From Dryococelus australis (taxonomy: Eukaryota > Arthropoda > Insecta > Phasmatodea > Phasmatidae): a stretch of 64,000 bases of DNA. This document shows positions 22,040 through 32,520 of the stretch, piece by piece. How positions within the stretch are numbered: the first letter of the stretch is position 1; each line of letters starts with the position of its first letter. The notes under the pieces are model-generated. The model had not been told where the DNA came from, searched no databases, and worked only from the letters and a program-made list of their open reading frames with translations. A program made the position numbers and the translations under genes. The stretch lies in the NCBI GenBank assembly GCA_029891345.1, contig CM056993.1, positions 272,336,900-272,400,899 of the forward strand, in the 5' to 3' direction.

Positions 22040-23190
22040 TTAAATAAAATAAAATATCAGAATATGCTGATGGGTTTGTGACTATAATAGGAATATTCAT
22101 CTTTGAAGTGCAAAAAAGTCACCAAAAATAATAATATAAAAACTGAAAATACTAAAAATGGGAGATTAGTTCCAAAAAGTAAATGTTCTATGTGCAATTT
22201 TATTAAATTCTTGAAAAATTTTTTCCTTAATATAAGAGAAGGCAAAATCAATAAACTATATAAACCTGCACGAAAAAAATTTCCAAGAAGAAAAGTAATT
22301 GCGTATTAAATTAATGATTTATGGCTAATTGATCTTGTTGAAATGGATACCGGAAATTTGAAAGGAATATTACATATTAACAATGGTTACAAGTATATTA
22401 TGACAATTATCGATGTTTTTTGAAAAATGTATTTTCAATACCAATTGAAGATAAAACAGTAAAGAATGTAGCAAATGCTTTAGAATAAAAAAAACCCACG
22501 TAATATTCAAAGCGACTATAGCTTAGAATTTTATAATAAAATATTCAATGATTTATGCCAAAATATAAATTCAATCACTATTCTATATACATTGTACTTA
22601 AAGCCAGTTGTGTGAAAAGGCATAATCGTACAATGAAGAATACAATTTGGAAGAAATTTGCTTTGAATGGCAATTACAAATGGGTAAATATATTAGATGA
22701 TTTAGTGAAGAATACAACAATACCAAACGCAGATCCATTGATATAAAGCCGATTGAAGTTAATAAAAGATATGAAAAAAATTTAAGACAACAAGACTTTG
22801 CGAATGTGATTACTAAACCGAAATATAAAGTTGGCGATATAGTCCACGTAAGCAAGAGTAAACAATGTTTTGAAAAGGGTTGTACAGCTAATTGGACAAC
22901 AGAATAATTTATAATTTTTGAGGTTCTAAATAATGATGTGCCAACTTACAAACTGAAAGATGCCAATGGAGAATAAATAAAAGTCAGTTTTTATGAATAT
23001 GATATTATGAAAACTAACTATCCCGATGAATATTTGGTTAAAGAAAATCTTAAAAACGAAAATCGATAAAATTTATGTAAAATGGCTGGGTTTTGATGAT
23101 TCAGATAGCTGTTGGATTAAAAAAGAACAGTTGTTTTGTAAATTTAAAAATAAAAATGATCTTACTCAATTAGACAAAGATTATTAATAT
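22040..23190 (+). pseudogene. Polinton integrase remnant with chromodomain-like end (fossil 2)
   Basis: A short zinc-ribbon-like piece (about 22,100-22,210, two Cys pairs) leads into the retroviral-type integrase core. 'WLIDLVEMD' holds the first catalytic Asp, and 'NRTMKNTIWKKF' lies next to the third catalytic position. 'KPKYKVGDIVHVSKSK' is the DNA-binding barrel. Near 23,085-23,120 'KMAGF'/'DSDSCWI'-like wording resembles a chromodomain, as in fossil 3. It inserts the linear element with 6-bp duplications. It is broken. Confidence 0.7.
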
Positions 23191-23199
23191 CATTAATCA

Positions 23200-24050
23200 A
23201 TTGTTGTTGAGTATAATAATTTCCGGCAATATAAAAATATTTACGAAAACACTCAATGTGGTAATTCAATGTTCGATTTCATTCTTTGGATTAAATTGAT
23301 AGAATTTGGAATATAATCAAATCTCAATAATTCCTCGCATTTTGGATGTCTATCTTCTAATGTATACAATTGTCTTTGAACATATTTTCTTTGAGTTCTT
23401 AAGACATTATAATTATCTTAAAAATAATTATCAAATAATATTAAAAGATTGAATGTTCGATTTAGAGTTAGATTTTGTGTTTGTGGTACGATGTGTGGGG
23501 TCAATTCTCTGATTACCTCATTTCTGCGAACTATTCATCTAATGCCAAATCAACTGACACTCTTAAATGTTCAACATCATAATCTTTACTTTTATTTATA
23601 TTTTTTAATGATTTTTTTTATTTTGTTCATTTTATTTGTATGCTCTAATTGATTTAATTTTATATATTTCAATTTAATTACTTTATGTAATTTATATTCA
23701 CCATATTTACGAATTGATGGTAAAACTTCTTTGGTTACCCATCTTTTAAATTGTTAAGTTTCTTCTTTTTTCGAAAACAGAATTAAAGAATAAAGGCCAG
23801 GTTCGTTGATAAATACCACAGATTTTTCATTGCCTCTTAAGGGCATCTGGCAGATGCTATTTAAGTTTTCTCTTAAAATAGTATCATCATCGATATTTTT
23901 TCTTATAGATTGTTTTGTATCTTTGTAATCTAAAATTTCAGCAATATTTTTGGCTTTAAACCAAGAATTATTATTCTCATCAATAATCATAAGAATTTCT
24001 TTACCATTGTAAGCAAGCTTGTTGTTAATTGTGTCTAGAATTGAGTCCAT
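23200..24050 (-). pseudogene. BRO-type gene remnant (BRO-N plus C-terminal region), Polinton fossil 2
   Basis: The minus-strand stretch 24,050-23,754 reads as a BRO-N domain: 'WFKAKNIAEILDYKDTKQSI', then 'SVVFINEPGLYSLIL'. Downstream, toward 23,690, 'KRWVTKEVLPSIRKYGEY'-like wording ends the domain. Near 23,410-23,290 'RTQRKYVQRQLYTLEDRHPK' belongs to a C-terminal region often joined to BRO-N. BRO proteins bind DNA and are common in baculoviruses, entomopoxviruses and other insect DNA viruses. Here the gene lies between integrase and ATPase. It is broken. Confidence 0.7.
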
Positions 24051-24059
24051 TTTTTAATG

Positions 24060-24216
24060 CAAAACTATGTGCAAGTGAAATTGGCGAGTTGTAATAAGTC
24101 TTGTTACTAGTATTATTTTTTAATAAGCAAATAAAAATTAAAGAATATAGACCAGATTCATTGATAAATATTGTATTCAACTTCCCCAAATGGGGTATGC
24201 AATTCAGTGCCCTCAA
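24060..24216 (-). pseudogene. Second BRO-N piece (Polinton fossil 2)
   Basis: The minus-strand stretch reads 'LNCIPHLGKLNTIFINESGL' followed by 'YSLIF', the second half of a BRO-N domain. It is adjacent to, but distinct from, the larger BRO-type remnant to its left, so at least two related domains stood side by side. Confidence 0.6.
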
Positions 24217-24248
24217 TCAACTCTTTTATAAAAAATAAAAATTAACAA

Positions 24249-24835
24249 ATGGGAAACAGTCAAAGTGAGATGAGAGAATTACAAGACAGCTTTAATATCT
24301 TCTCTTAAAACTATAAAACTTACGAAATTATTAATAAAGATCTCAAAAAGGATTATGTAGAATTAAGAGAAATTGCAAAGAATTTAATCATTAGGGGCTA
24401 TTCTTACAAGAGGAAACACGATTTAATGGAGTGCATAGATGAAGTACAAAATAATCTCCCAGAATCCAAAAGATTATTACATTCTAGAGATTCGGAGATA
24501 GAAGATCTATATGTTAAAAAATTTCCAAATTGAGCAAAAACATTAAAGATAGAAAAATACTATAGTTATCGAAGAGAAGAACTAATATAACTAATAAAAA
24601 ATATAAACTAATATTAGGGAAACCATTTTCAGCTATAGAAAGAAGAAAGTTGCAGAATTAAAAGAAATCGCAAAGCATTATAAGATTCGAGGAAATTTGT
24701 ACATTAATGAAAGCAAAAATCTTCGAAATAGTGATTTAATTAATTTAATCTTACAAGAGAAAGAAAGATTAATAAAAATACAACAATGTAATTTTGGAGA
24801 ATCCTTGCACTATATAAAAGCTGAAAATTTTAATT
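24249..24835 (+). pseudogene. SAP-like DNA-binding protein remnant (Polinton fossil 2)
   Basis: Begins 'MGNSQSEMRELQDSFNIFS'; an N-terminal Met-Gly could be a myristoylation site. It then shows two helix-extended-helix motifs of SAP type, 'LREIAKNLIIRGYSYKRKHD' and 'LKEIAKHYKIRGNLY' with 'NLRNSDLINLIL'. Such proteins bind DNA and are frequent in Polintons and large DNA viruses. It is broken. Confidence 0.5.
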
Positions 24836-24899
24836 TACTATTTTTTTTGTAATTGTTTCATTTTGGTGTATTCATCCCTTATTCTGGGCCCACACAAAA

Positions 24900-25030
24900 A
24901 TATAACTTTTTTTACATTTATAGATTGTTATATAAAATTAAACAATACAGGCCAGATTCATTCATGCAAATAGTGTTTTCTTTATTGTAAGTAAAGGGAC
25001 ATCAATTCAGCTCCCTCACAAAAATTCAAT
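24900..25030 (-). pseudogene. Third BRO-N piece (Polinton fossil 2)
   Basis: Short minus-strand remains with wording equivalent to the end of the two BRO-N pieces to the left (an Asn-Glu-Ser-Gly-Leu-Tyr core, followed by Leu-Ile-Leu). It is too short to define further. Confidence 0.4.
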
Positions 25031-25099
25031 TTTTTTAGTGATAAATTAGGTGTTGGTAAAACATCGACACTCAGATTTTGAATCAACATTATAAAAAAT

Positions 25100-25710
25100 T
25101 TCAAATGTTAAGTGAGATATCTAGATGTGAGTTAAAAATTGTCGAATTTGATTTCTGTACTTACCACTGTTAATTTTTCTACTCAAATCTAATGTTAAAA
25201 AACCATAATCCTCCTTCCAACAGCTTGCACAGATTTCTTTAAATTTTTCATAAGGCATATTGCCATCGACAAAATCATTATATATATGTCTTAGGTTCGT
25301 GTCATCTTGTCTAAATATACATAGAAAGTTCGTGTTGTCTTTCACAAGTTGTTTGGGCACCCTCAAATTAGTCTGTAACAAATAAAAAACACCTGTGTGT
25401 TTATGTTTTTCTCTAGTAAAATATTCGCGGATGACATTTTGATCATTTAAAATAACATCATCAAATATGACTAAAGAATTATTTTCACATTGACCTAAAG
25501 GAATCATTTTGTCATTGTTATTAAAAAATATGCCATTTTTTCATTAAACTTGCTGGATATTACATCAAAGTAATTTTGTAACTGAATATATTTTGGTTGA
25601 TTTAAACTTTTTGAAAAAACATACAATTTATTAAAGTTTAGCCATCCTGGCTTATAAATAAAATTAATCATCAGATTGGTTTTCCACAATTGCTGGGCAC
25701 AATTAAACCT
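25100..25710 (-). pseudogene. Genome-packaging ATPase remnant (Polinton fossil 2)
   Basis: Two overlapping minus-strand stretches. The first (25,689-25,504) has 'FIYKPGWLNFNKLYVFSKSL', then 'NQPKYIQLQ'. The second (25,507-25,121) has 'NNSLVIFDDVILNDQNVI' (Walker B), then 'FRQDDTNLRHIYNDFVDGNM'. It aligns along its length with the fossil 3 ATPase (58,511-59,203). The P-loop side lies near 25,700. It powers DNA packaging in the family. It is broken. Confidence 0.75.
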
Positions 25711-25861
25711 CTTATGTCATCAGGCAATAGCTCGACATTATTATTGATTTTATTATCATCTCCTTTGGAAATTAAAACACCGACACCCCAATCAAATTTT
25801 GCACAGCACAGGCTACTTTAGCTGCCACTTTTCCATTTAATAACAAATTTTTTTGTAATAA

Positions 25862-26473
25862 ATGGATAATAAAGTATTCAAGTTAACTAACAACAGTTCT
25901 ATACTAAAGAAGAAACTTCACTATGATATATTTCATGAAGATAAATCGATAGCATTAGTTATTTTACATGCAAATTTTTTAACACCAAATATAGACACTA
26001 ATACTATAGCAACAGTTGAAAAACTGAGTGCTGTTTATAAGAATGTAGTTATCACTATTCCTAAAGGTCGATGTGATGTAGAATCTTTAAAAGAAGCGAT
26101 AAATTCAATTGACTTATTTTCAACAAATAACATTGAAATAACAGATAGTGTGAAAAACAGAATATCGATTAAATATAAGTATAATATTAAATCTGACGAC
26201 CAATTATCTGATATTCTTGGCTTTCAGAGAAATATGACTATTGAAAAAGACAAAATTGTTGTAGGTGTTTAAGTTACCTAATTTTAATCCAGTTAAAATA
26301 ATAAATGTTCACTGTAATTTGGTATGTGGCATGTTCATAAAATATGACGAATCTAATAATTTAGAAACAGACATAATTGCTAGTTTTCCACCAAAACTAT
26401 GTTTGGCTTTAGAGATTACATTAGTAATGAATGGTTTAATAACATTGTTTTAGAAATTAGGGACGAAAATGGT
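25862..26473 (+). pseudogene. Penton-like minor capsid protein remnant (Polinton fossil 2)
   Basis: A 136-codon stretch from 25,862 begins 'MDNKVFKLTNNSSILKKKLH', matching the start of the fossil 3 gene. It contains 'VVITIPKGRCDVESLKEAI' and 'LGFQRNMTIEKDKIVVGV'. It is followed by 'NFNPVKIINVHCNLVCGMFI' and, near 26,450, an 'EIRDENGKLI' end. This is the single-jelly-roll penton of Polintons, divergently placed beside the ATPase in both fossils. It is broken. Confidence 0.7.
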
Positions 26474-27197
26474 AAACTCATCATTTGTACTATATGTATT
26501 TTATTTCCATTAAATTCTTGAACAGATATAAAGAGGGTCACATGGTCTCACTTCATCCACACCTCACTCGTCTAGTGTCCCAGAAGTGGGTTGCATGGTC
26601 TCGCTCCATTCACAAATAAAAAATAATATACCTTGTACCACCCTTACACCAACATTAACACCGATATAAACAATTACAACCCACTCCTCTATTCAGTCCA
26701 TGCCAGCAAGTCACAGAGGACATATCGATGTTGCTCCCTCAATATCACCCTTAACCCTTTCAACAACAATGAAAATTAAAGAAATTTCATATCAAAAATA
26801 TTTTTTATTAATGAATTATTTAAGTAATTCTATTAATTGCACTAATTTATTTGATTAATTTATCAACTATTAATCGACTAGTCGATTAGCAACTAATCTA
26901 ATATTCGATGTATCGATATTAAATTAATCTAACAATCTATTATCCACACCATCCACATGTCATTTTACAAGTGTCCCAGAAGTTGTTCGTCCCTACTACT
27001 GTTGTTCTTCCTTCATTGTATTGATTCCATAATATTTTGTAGCATATATCTTTCCAAATTTAATTTTGATTTTCTGGTGTATTAAAAAGTGTAGAAAATA
27101 TCCTTATTTAAGCTCTTCTAATCCAAATGTTATTTTGATATTTAGACTCGGTATGTTAAGTTACATAATTTTTTGCCTCGATATATTGTTTGGGGCT
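26474..27197. other. Foreign or rearranged segment between penton and polymerase remains
   Basis: Bounded by a direct repeat: 26,474-26,530 resembles 27,307-27,364 inside the polymerase remnant (both run 'AAACTCATCATTTGTACTA' to 'CTTGAACAGATATA'). The phrase 'GTGTCCCAGAAGT' occurs twice within it, near 26,575 and 26,968. It holds no coding motif. It probably replaced or displaced much of the polymerase gene. Confidence 0.45.
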
Positions 27198-28710
27198 TCA
27201 TACTGTTTCTAACACAATATTGTAAAATAAAATATGAATCGTAGTCTTTTGAATTATGTGCAATAAATGTTTATCCTTTATTTTCTTCAGATATCGCCCA
27301 TTCACAAAACTCATCATTTGTACTAAAATGTATTTTGTTTCCATTAAAGTCTTGAACAGATATAAAATTTGGTGTATGAAAACCAGTATCTTGTGTGGCT
27401 TCATAGTCGAAAAAGTAGTATTTTTCTGTGTAAGAGCAATCCTTATATTTTTTGTTGTTTTTGCCATTACAAGCACAAGCTGTTGCGCAAAAACTGCCTT
27501 TTTGTTGTTTCTCTTGCATATAACATTTGTGGTCATCAATTTTCACAAATTCCTTACAATTCCAGCATTTGTTATCACCACAGTTGTGATTTTTAATTTC
27601 CCAAGCATTTTTTGATACAAGTTTTACACTCATAGGCTGCCTTACATACACCATCGGGATTAGCAAAACATTCCTGTCCAAAGCAATACCAGTTACATTT
27701 TTAGCAATATATTCTAACACGATCTTCACCTTCCGAAACTTTATCGTGCTGGGGTTTTTTTATTATATTGCATATATTTTTATTATTTTTCTTACACTCG
27801 TGTTGATCTTTTACTATTGTATGGTTTGTCACAATTTTTCCAATAATAAACAATACCTAAAAATGCTTTTATACTATTAATGGTATCGTAGTGTTCGTCG
27901 AGTAAGTACATATGAATAGTTGTTGCTTTTTTAGTTTCAGAATGTATAATTGAATTGAAATTTGCAGCTGAAACAATTTTAATTTGGATATTCAGAAAAT
28001 TTTCTGCATCCATAATATCTTCTAAACTGAAACCGATTTCACAATATTTACCCATTCTTACGCAAAGTTCACGAGCCAATTCTCCTGGTAGTTATCTTCC
28101 TTTTCTAATATAAATAAGCTCTTATTAGTTAATTCTCTATCTAAAATTATGTTAGTTTCGTATGTTAACGCTGCAATTACTGCTCTGGGTTCACACAAAT
28201 TATCATCATTGTTAATTTTATTAATACATTGTTTTGTCTTCATATCTTTAGTTAAATTAACTTTTTTTTTTTTTGCTTTTTGCGCCATTACCGCTGGGTA
28301 CTCTGTAAACATCTATATCGAAAGTAGTTTCATTTATATCAACATTTTCATTCGATGTAATTACTCTTTCCATTTGAGTAAGTAAATTTTCGGCGTTCAA
28401 ATTGTTATTTCTTGCGGCCGAAATAATGTGGCAAAAATTCTGATTATTTGCATATATTTTCATTTGATCACTTTGATTATAACTAGTTAATTTTCTTACT
28501 GCTTTCATTGCTGCGTGAACAGCATTTCAAGCAGCATTAATTTTTTTATTGGCGTTCCTTCTAAATTATTTATACGAATACCGTATTTTGTTTGCCGAAT
28601 GTTGAAAGCTTCATTAAAATTACGACTAATTTCGCGAATTTCAAAGGGTTGTCTTCTTTCTACGTGTTCATTAAAATTTTTCTTGTTTGAAAGGAAAAAT
28701 TTGTCCTAAA
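27198..28710 (-). pseudogene. Protein-primed DNA polymerase B remnant, N-terminal and exonuclease part (Polinton fossil 2)
   Basis: Minus-strand pieces in family order. First comes an N-terminal region with 'HVERRQPFEI'-like wording (near 28,665), then 'QMERVITSNENVDI' (28,508-28,257). An OTU-like or linker region follows (28,312-27,792, with 'NDDNLCEPRAVIAALTYE'). Then comes a Cys-rich stretch and the exonuclease I motif in 'YYFFDYEATQDTGF' (about 27,430-27,390). The palm domain with its catalytic aspartates is not seen in the window. In Polintons this enzyme replicates the element from protein-primed ends. It is broken. Confidence 0.7.
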
Positions 28711-28891
28711 CTTTTATTTTCTTCTTTAATTGAAAAGGTCAAATTTTTGTTAGTTTTATTTCTTAGTTGTACAAATATCTGATTAGAAAATGGGAATATT
28801 TTTTTTCCTTCAATTTCTTTCTATCTTTCATATATAATTCATTGATATTGGAATAAGAAAATGGCAGATTTGCAAAATTTCTTTTTCTTTG

Positions 28892-29113
28892 CTAATCAAT
28901 AATAGTTCTAATTAAAACATCTTTCCTTAAATTAGATATATTTGTTATGTTAAAGCTTTTAGCTTTAGTTCTTAATTCCTCAACTGTTAAATCATGTAGA
29001 TTTTCCTCTGCTTGACGACTTTTTGTAATAATGCTTGTAATAAGATCATCTTTACGTAATTTATATAATTTTTTTATGTTTAATTCTCTAGCTATAATGC
29101 TCAACTCGGTCAC
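28892..29113 (-). CDS. Small protein with two SAP-like motifs, 73 aa (Polinton fossil 2)
   Basis: An uninterrupted frame starting 'MTELSIIARELNIKKLYKLR'. The motif 'L..IA..L.I....LRKDDLI' appears twice (about residues 3-28 and 41-70, the second 'LTVEELRTKAKSFNITNISN'). Tandem SAP/Rho-N-like helix-extended-helix motifs suggest DNA binding. It lies just upstream of the polymerase remains on the same strand. It resembles, but does not duplicate, the SAP-like remnant at 24,249. The start is the first Met; a longer protein is possible. Confidence 0.5.
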   Translation of the reverse strand: MTELSIIARELNIKKLYKLRKDDLITSIITKSRQAEENLHDLTVEELRTKAKSFNITNISNLRKDVLIRTIID

Positions 29114-29389
29114 CCTCCTTTCGCGCAGATCTACTACTGAATAATTCGTAGTGATATTTGTTTATTTATAAGAAATAAAAATTTATAAACGTTTAAAAAA
29201 ATTAAAAAATGAAGAAATGTCAGAAATAGTGGAAATGCTGGAATGAAATGCATAGATTATTGATAATAATTTTTAAAAATATTTAACATCTTCTGTGATA
29301 ATATATCTCACTACAGCTTTTTTTTTTTGTATATTGTTAAATGTTTGTCTTTGACGTTTTTATTAATAAACAAATAATTTTATAGATTT

Positions 29390-29816
29390 ATTCCCATTAA
29401 AACTGTGCATGTTTTTGTTGGATAATAATCATTTTGAATTTCTTTAAGAGTGTCTATTGATGTATTGTGTGATATAGTTTTTTTTTTATCCTCCTTGAGA
29501 TATATAATACAAACATATCTTCCACATTCACATAATATTTTCTCATTAAAACATTATTTACATTTTGTTGTATGTTTGTCTACAGTCGCTTTATGAGGAT
29601 AAAATTAATCAATATATTTATTCTCATTACGTACTAAACATGCCTTTGTTGAATAATCATGGCGAATTTCAATGGTATTATGCGATTTACTATTTTTATG
29701 CTTTTTGAGATATAGTTTAGAAACATATTTTCCACATTCGCATAGTACGTTCTTTGTTTATTTTTTTTACTCATGTTGATTTTTTTATGTTGCTTGGATA
29801 TGGTATTATTTTCCAT
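29390..29816 (-). pseudogene. Two related zinc-finger-like small genes (Polinton fossil 2)
   Basis: Two minus-strand regions (about 29,760-29,640 and 29,560-29,400) carry the same wording: a 'CECG.YV..LYLK' phrase, then a His-rich 'SHNT' phrase, then 'STKAC' or 'PTKTC'. This is a Cys2-His2-like arrangement, duplicated in tandem. Small zinc-finger proteins of this kind recur near the polymerase end of Polintons. Their function is unknown. Confidence 0.45.
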
Positions 29817-29923
29817 TTAGAGCACAGTTGCCATTTTATTTATTAAGAAAATTTATTTATTAAGAGAATGAAAAAATATTTTTCTTCAATAATCTGTTTC
29901 TTTATAAATTACACAAAACAAAA

Positions 29924-30262
29924 CATGGAATCTCTTCTCAAGAGGTTGAACAATTCGTTTGAATTCACTAAACTATAAGATCTAGAAAAAAATTAATAGT
30001 TTACTGCCACAGATTTTGAAATTTATGAATCCAATTTTGTTAAATTTCATTAACAGAGCGCTATGTGAAAATATTAGATAAAAATCCTTTGAAACTACTA
30101 AATGAGGAGGTTTTTATGTCATATAGAGGCTTAAAAGAATTGAAAAATGGAAAGTCTGTGCATGATGTAGAGTTCTCTTTAAAAATATACAAATATCTAT
30201 TCATTTGGATCTTTCTAATATTTTTACTTTATTTCATCTTATTTTGCTTGATTGTGGGTTAA
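29924..30262 (+). pseudogene. Small OB-like protein remnant (Polinton fossil 2)
   Basis: Begins 'MESLLKRLNNSFEFTKL', matching 'MDQLLNVLNGAKQFKKL' at 57,183 in fossil 3. Its later part includes 'NEEVFMSYRGLKELKNGKS'. In both fossils it lies beside a terminal repeat. This short family is common in Polintons and has been thought to resemble single-strand DNA-binding proteins; I cannot confirm that fold here. It is broken. Confidence 0.5.
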
Positions 30263-30651
30263 ATTTGCTTGATTTAGATTGCTCGCTTGCAAAAGTGACG
30301 TTTTCTACAAAACATGAAAATTTGCTTGAAAATCGATAAATTGAATCGATTTTAGCTTAAATTAGCTTGATTTTGGTTCTAAATCTTGCGTTCTTGATTC
30401 TTTCCGGATTTTTTTGGAGGGGGGGGGGAGGAGAGCTGAAATTCAAACGTGAAATTCGAGGTAAAAACATGACATTTGGAGTAAAAACATGAAATTTGGG
30501 GGGTAAAAGCATGAACTTTGGGGGGTAAAAAGTTTGAACATTGATGGGGAAAAAAAATTGAAATTTGGGGTAAAAAGCTTGATATTTGGGGTAAAAAATC
30601 ATGCAATTTGGGCCTAAAAATGGCTTTCCCTCAATCTGCCCATATACTACT
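30240..30651 (-). repeat. Right terminal inverted repeat of Polinton fossil 2
   Basis: The inverse of 16,548-16,947. Ends '...CATATACTACT', so its inward reading starts AGTAGTATA, as do the termini at 43,236, 50,003 and 56,704. It contains the same small 'AAATTTGGGGTAAAAA' internal tandem repeat and a G run (about 30,418-30,428). Confidence 0.85.
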
Positions 30652-30657
30652 AACGGT
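30652..30657. repeat. Right 6-bp target duplication of Polinton fossil 2
   Basis: AACGGT, partner of AATGGT at 16,542-16,547. Confidence 0.65.
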
Positions 30658-31727
30658 GCACGATATTTATAGAGTATTATTGGATATTTAAAACGAGCTT
30701 ATTCTACTATCGTAATTTATTCACGAAATAACGAACTCCAGTTACTACAGGCTCCCTCGAGATTTCTTCCAATTTCCACAGCTATCACTGGAAGTGCGCA
30801 GTTTTGGTTTGGTATTTCTAGAATCTTTGTGGTGACCGCAAGAAAGCAGCTACAAAGACATGTGCGATCGCTGCTTGACATAGGATGCAGGCAACGGATT
30901 CAGCGCCTCAGGTGAGAAGGGACAGAAAAAAATTGGGTTTGGCTGCGTTGGGGACACGGCCGTTTGTTTTGCGTGAATAATCTACGTAGACGCTCTCGGA
31001 CGTCTTGATGTTTATTTTACATTCCCGGCACCGCTTCACTCGATCATATGGGGTTTTATGGGTATCACTGAATTGATCTTGAGTTGCTCTTTCCAAGCGT
31101 ATACGATTCCTGTATTTCGACTTGGTTTTTTGACGAGTATAAATCGAAATTGTGTTAAGTTTTCTAAATGTTTTCATTAAACGCATACAATTTCACCATA
31201 ACCAAAGGCCACACAAATATTTTTATACACGCAATTGGTCTATTTTGACGAGAGCTGTCGATTGGAACTTAAACCAGAGTCGTAGCTTCTCTTAGTCAAA
31301 AGTTATACTACGCGGAAGTTATGAGATGCGGTTAAATGAGCTCAATATTGCGCTCCCCCCCCCCCCCCTCCCGGGACACGCGACGCTCCGCAGTCCTCAC
31401 TCAACGTAATATATTCTTTAATCCTTTGGCAGTCGAATGGTGTAATTGAATTTTGAATGTAGACTATAGATTCGAAGCTGCAATGTCAAACTCTTTCCCC
31501 CGATTCTGTTATCATCGGATTTTCTGGATTGCCTTCCACCATGCTTGCAAATTTAAAAATGTATTCACGTCAAAACACGAAGTCCGAGTTGGTATGGTCA
31601 CTTCGGAAGGGGAATACGCTTTATATGTAGCCGTACGCCATATTAGTAGATACTAATAGGGCGTCTATCATTTCTTATCCGTAAGAAAGCATGGTGCGAT
31701 TGTTGATGTGTGTTAAATTAGTTATAA
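30658..31727. other. No gene recognised
   Basis: Contains a C run (about 31,357-31,368) and short open stretches (for example 30,908-31,186 - and 31,453-31,656 +) without nameable motifs. Confidence 0.4.
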
Positions 31728-32520
31728 ACTAGCTGTGCCAGGAACTTCGTTCGCGTGGATTTTACGATTTGTTTACACATTATTAAAATAGAAATTGAAA
31801 ATTGAAATAAGGCGTGAATAGTTTCGAACGGAATTTATACATAAGAATTTCTATAATCAAAACAAAATATAAATTTTAAAGTTTTAAATATTAATCAAAT
31901 AGGATTTACAAATGTCTTTTTATGTTTAGGTGGAAATTAATACAGTGCCTACGACTTCGTTCGCGGGGACTTTAGAATTTGTTTACATATGTTTAAAACA
32001 TAAATTTCGCTTCGCTTAAATTTTATGGAGTTAATAAAATTCAACCCACTATCGCTTCGCTCGGGTTTTGTGCTTAAAATATAAATATCGCTTCGTTCAG
32101 GTTTTATATAGTTATTAAATTACAGCCCGCCATCGCTTCGCTCAGATTTTATGGAGTTATTGAAATCATACCTATATAATTGGTTTGAAAGATTGTTACT
32201 TTATTATCGAAAATAGTTTTATCGTCGCGTTAGTGTTGGTTGTTTAATGTTATTTCACTATGTTTTTCCAAAAACTAATGTATCATTTTCTATGATGCGT
32301 ATTATATCAATGATCATTAAAAAAAAAACTATTGTCGTTTCAACAATGCTTTATGACAATAATCCTTTTGCCAAAAGGTAAAATATGAAATAAACTCTAT
32401 GATCTCTGAAAGTTTTATCAAAAGCGATTCAGCCGTTTCGGAGCCTATATTGGCCAAACATCAAGACAGAAAGACGGAAATTTTTTTTAAAACAGTTATT
32501 TATTCTTCAGTATCGTTTAA
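31728..32520 (+). repeat. Dispersed repeat R1, copy 2
   Basis: Head 'AACTAGCTGTGCCAGGAAC', tail with 'GATTCAGCCGTTTCGGAG' and 'GACAGAAAGACGG'. The middle (31,940-32,165) has four roughly 65-bp degenerate units built on '(A/T)TCGCTTCGCTC(A/G)G(G/A)TTTT'. No coding motif. Compare 13,135-14,099. Confidence 0.5.

Larger units (their letters stand above)
16548..30651. mobile_element. Polinton/Maverick fossil 2, both ends present (14.1 kb)
   Basis: A 14,104-bp element between inverted repeats of about 400 bp that start AG and end CT, flanked by a 6-bp duplication with one mismatch. Parts from left to right: small protein (-), major capsid protein (-), DUF8207-like protein (+), phospholipase-A2-like protein (+), pX-like protein (+), adenain-like protease (+), fibre-like protein (+), zinc-ribbon/integrase with chromodomain (+), BRO-type genes (-), SAP-like protein (+), packaging ATPase (-), penton (+), DNA polymerase B N-terminal part (-), SAP-like protein (-), zinc-finger ORFs (-), OB-like small protein (+). 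It is broken, with several dozen breaks, and old. A family B MITE has since jumped into it at 17,616. Confidence 0.85.

Noticed and set aside
27256-27615. Plus-strand membrane protein rich in Phe and Ile
   Set aside because: It is the opposite strand of the polymerase remnant with its exonuclease motif. The hydrophobic look comes from reverse-reading Lys/Glu-rich codons.
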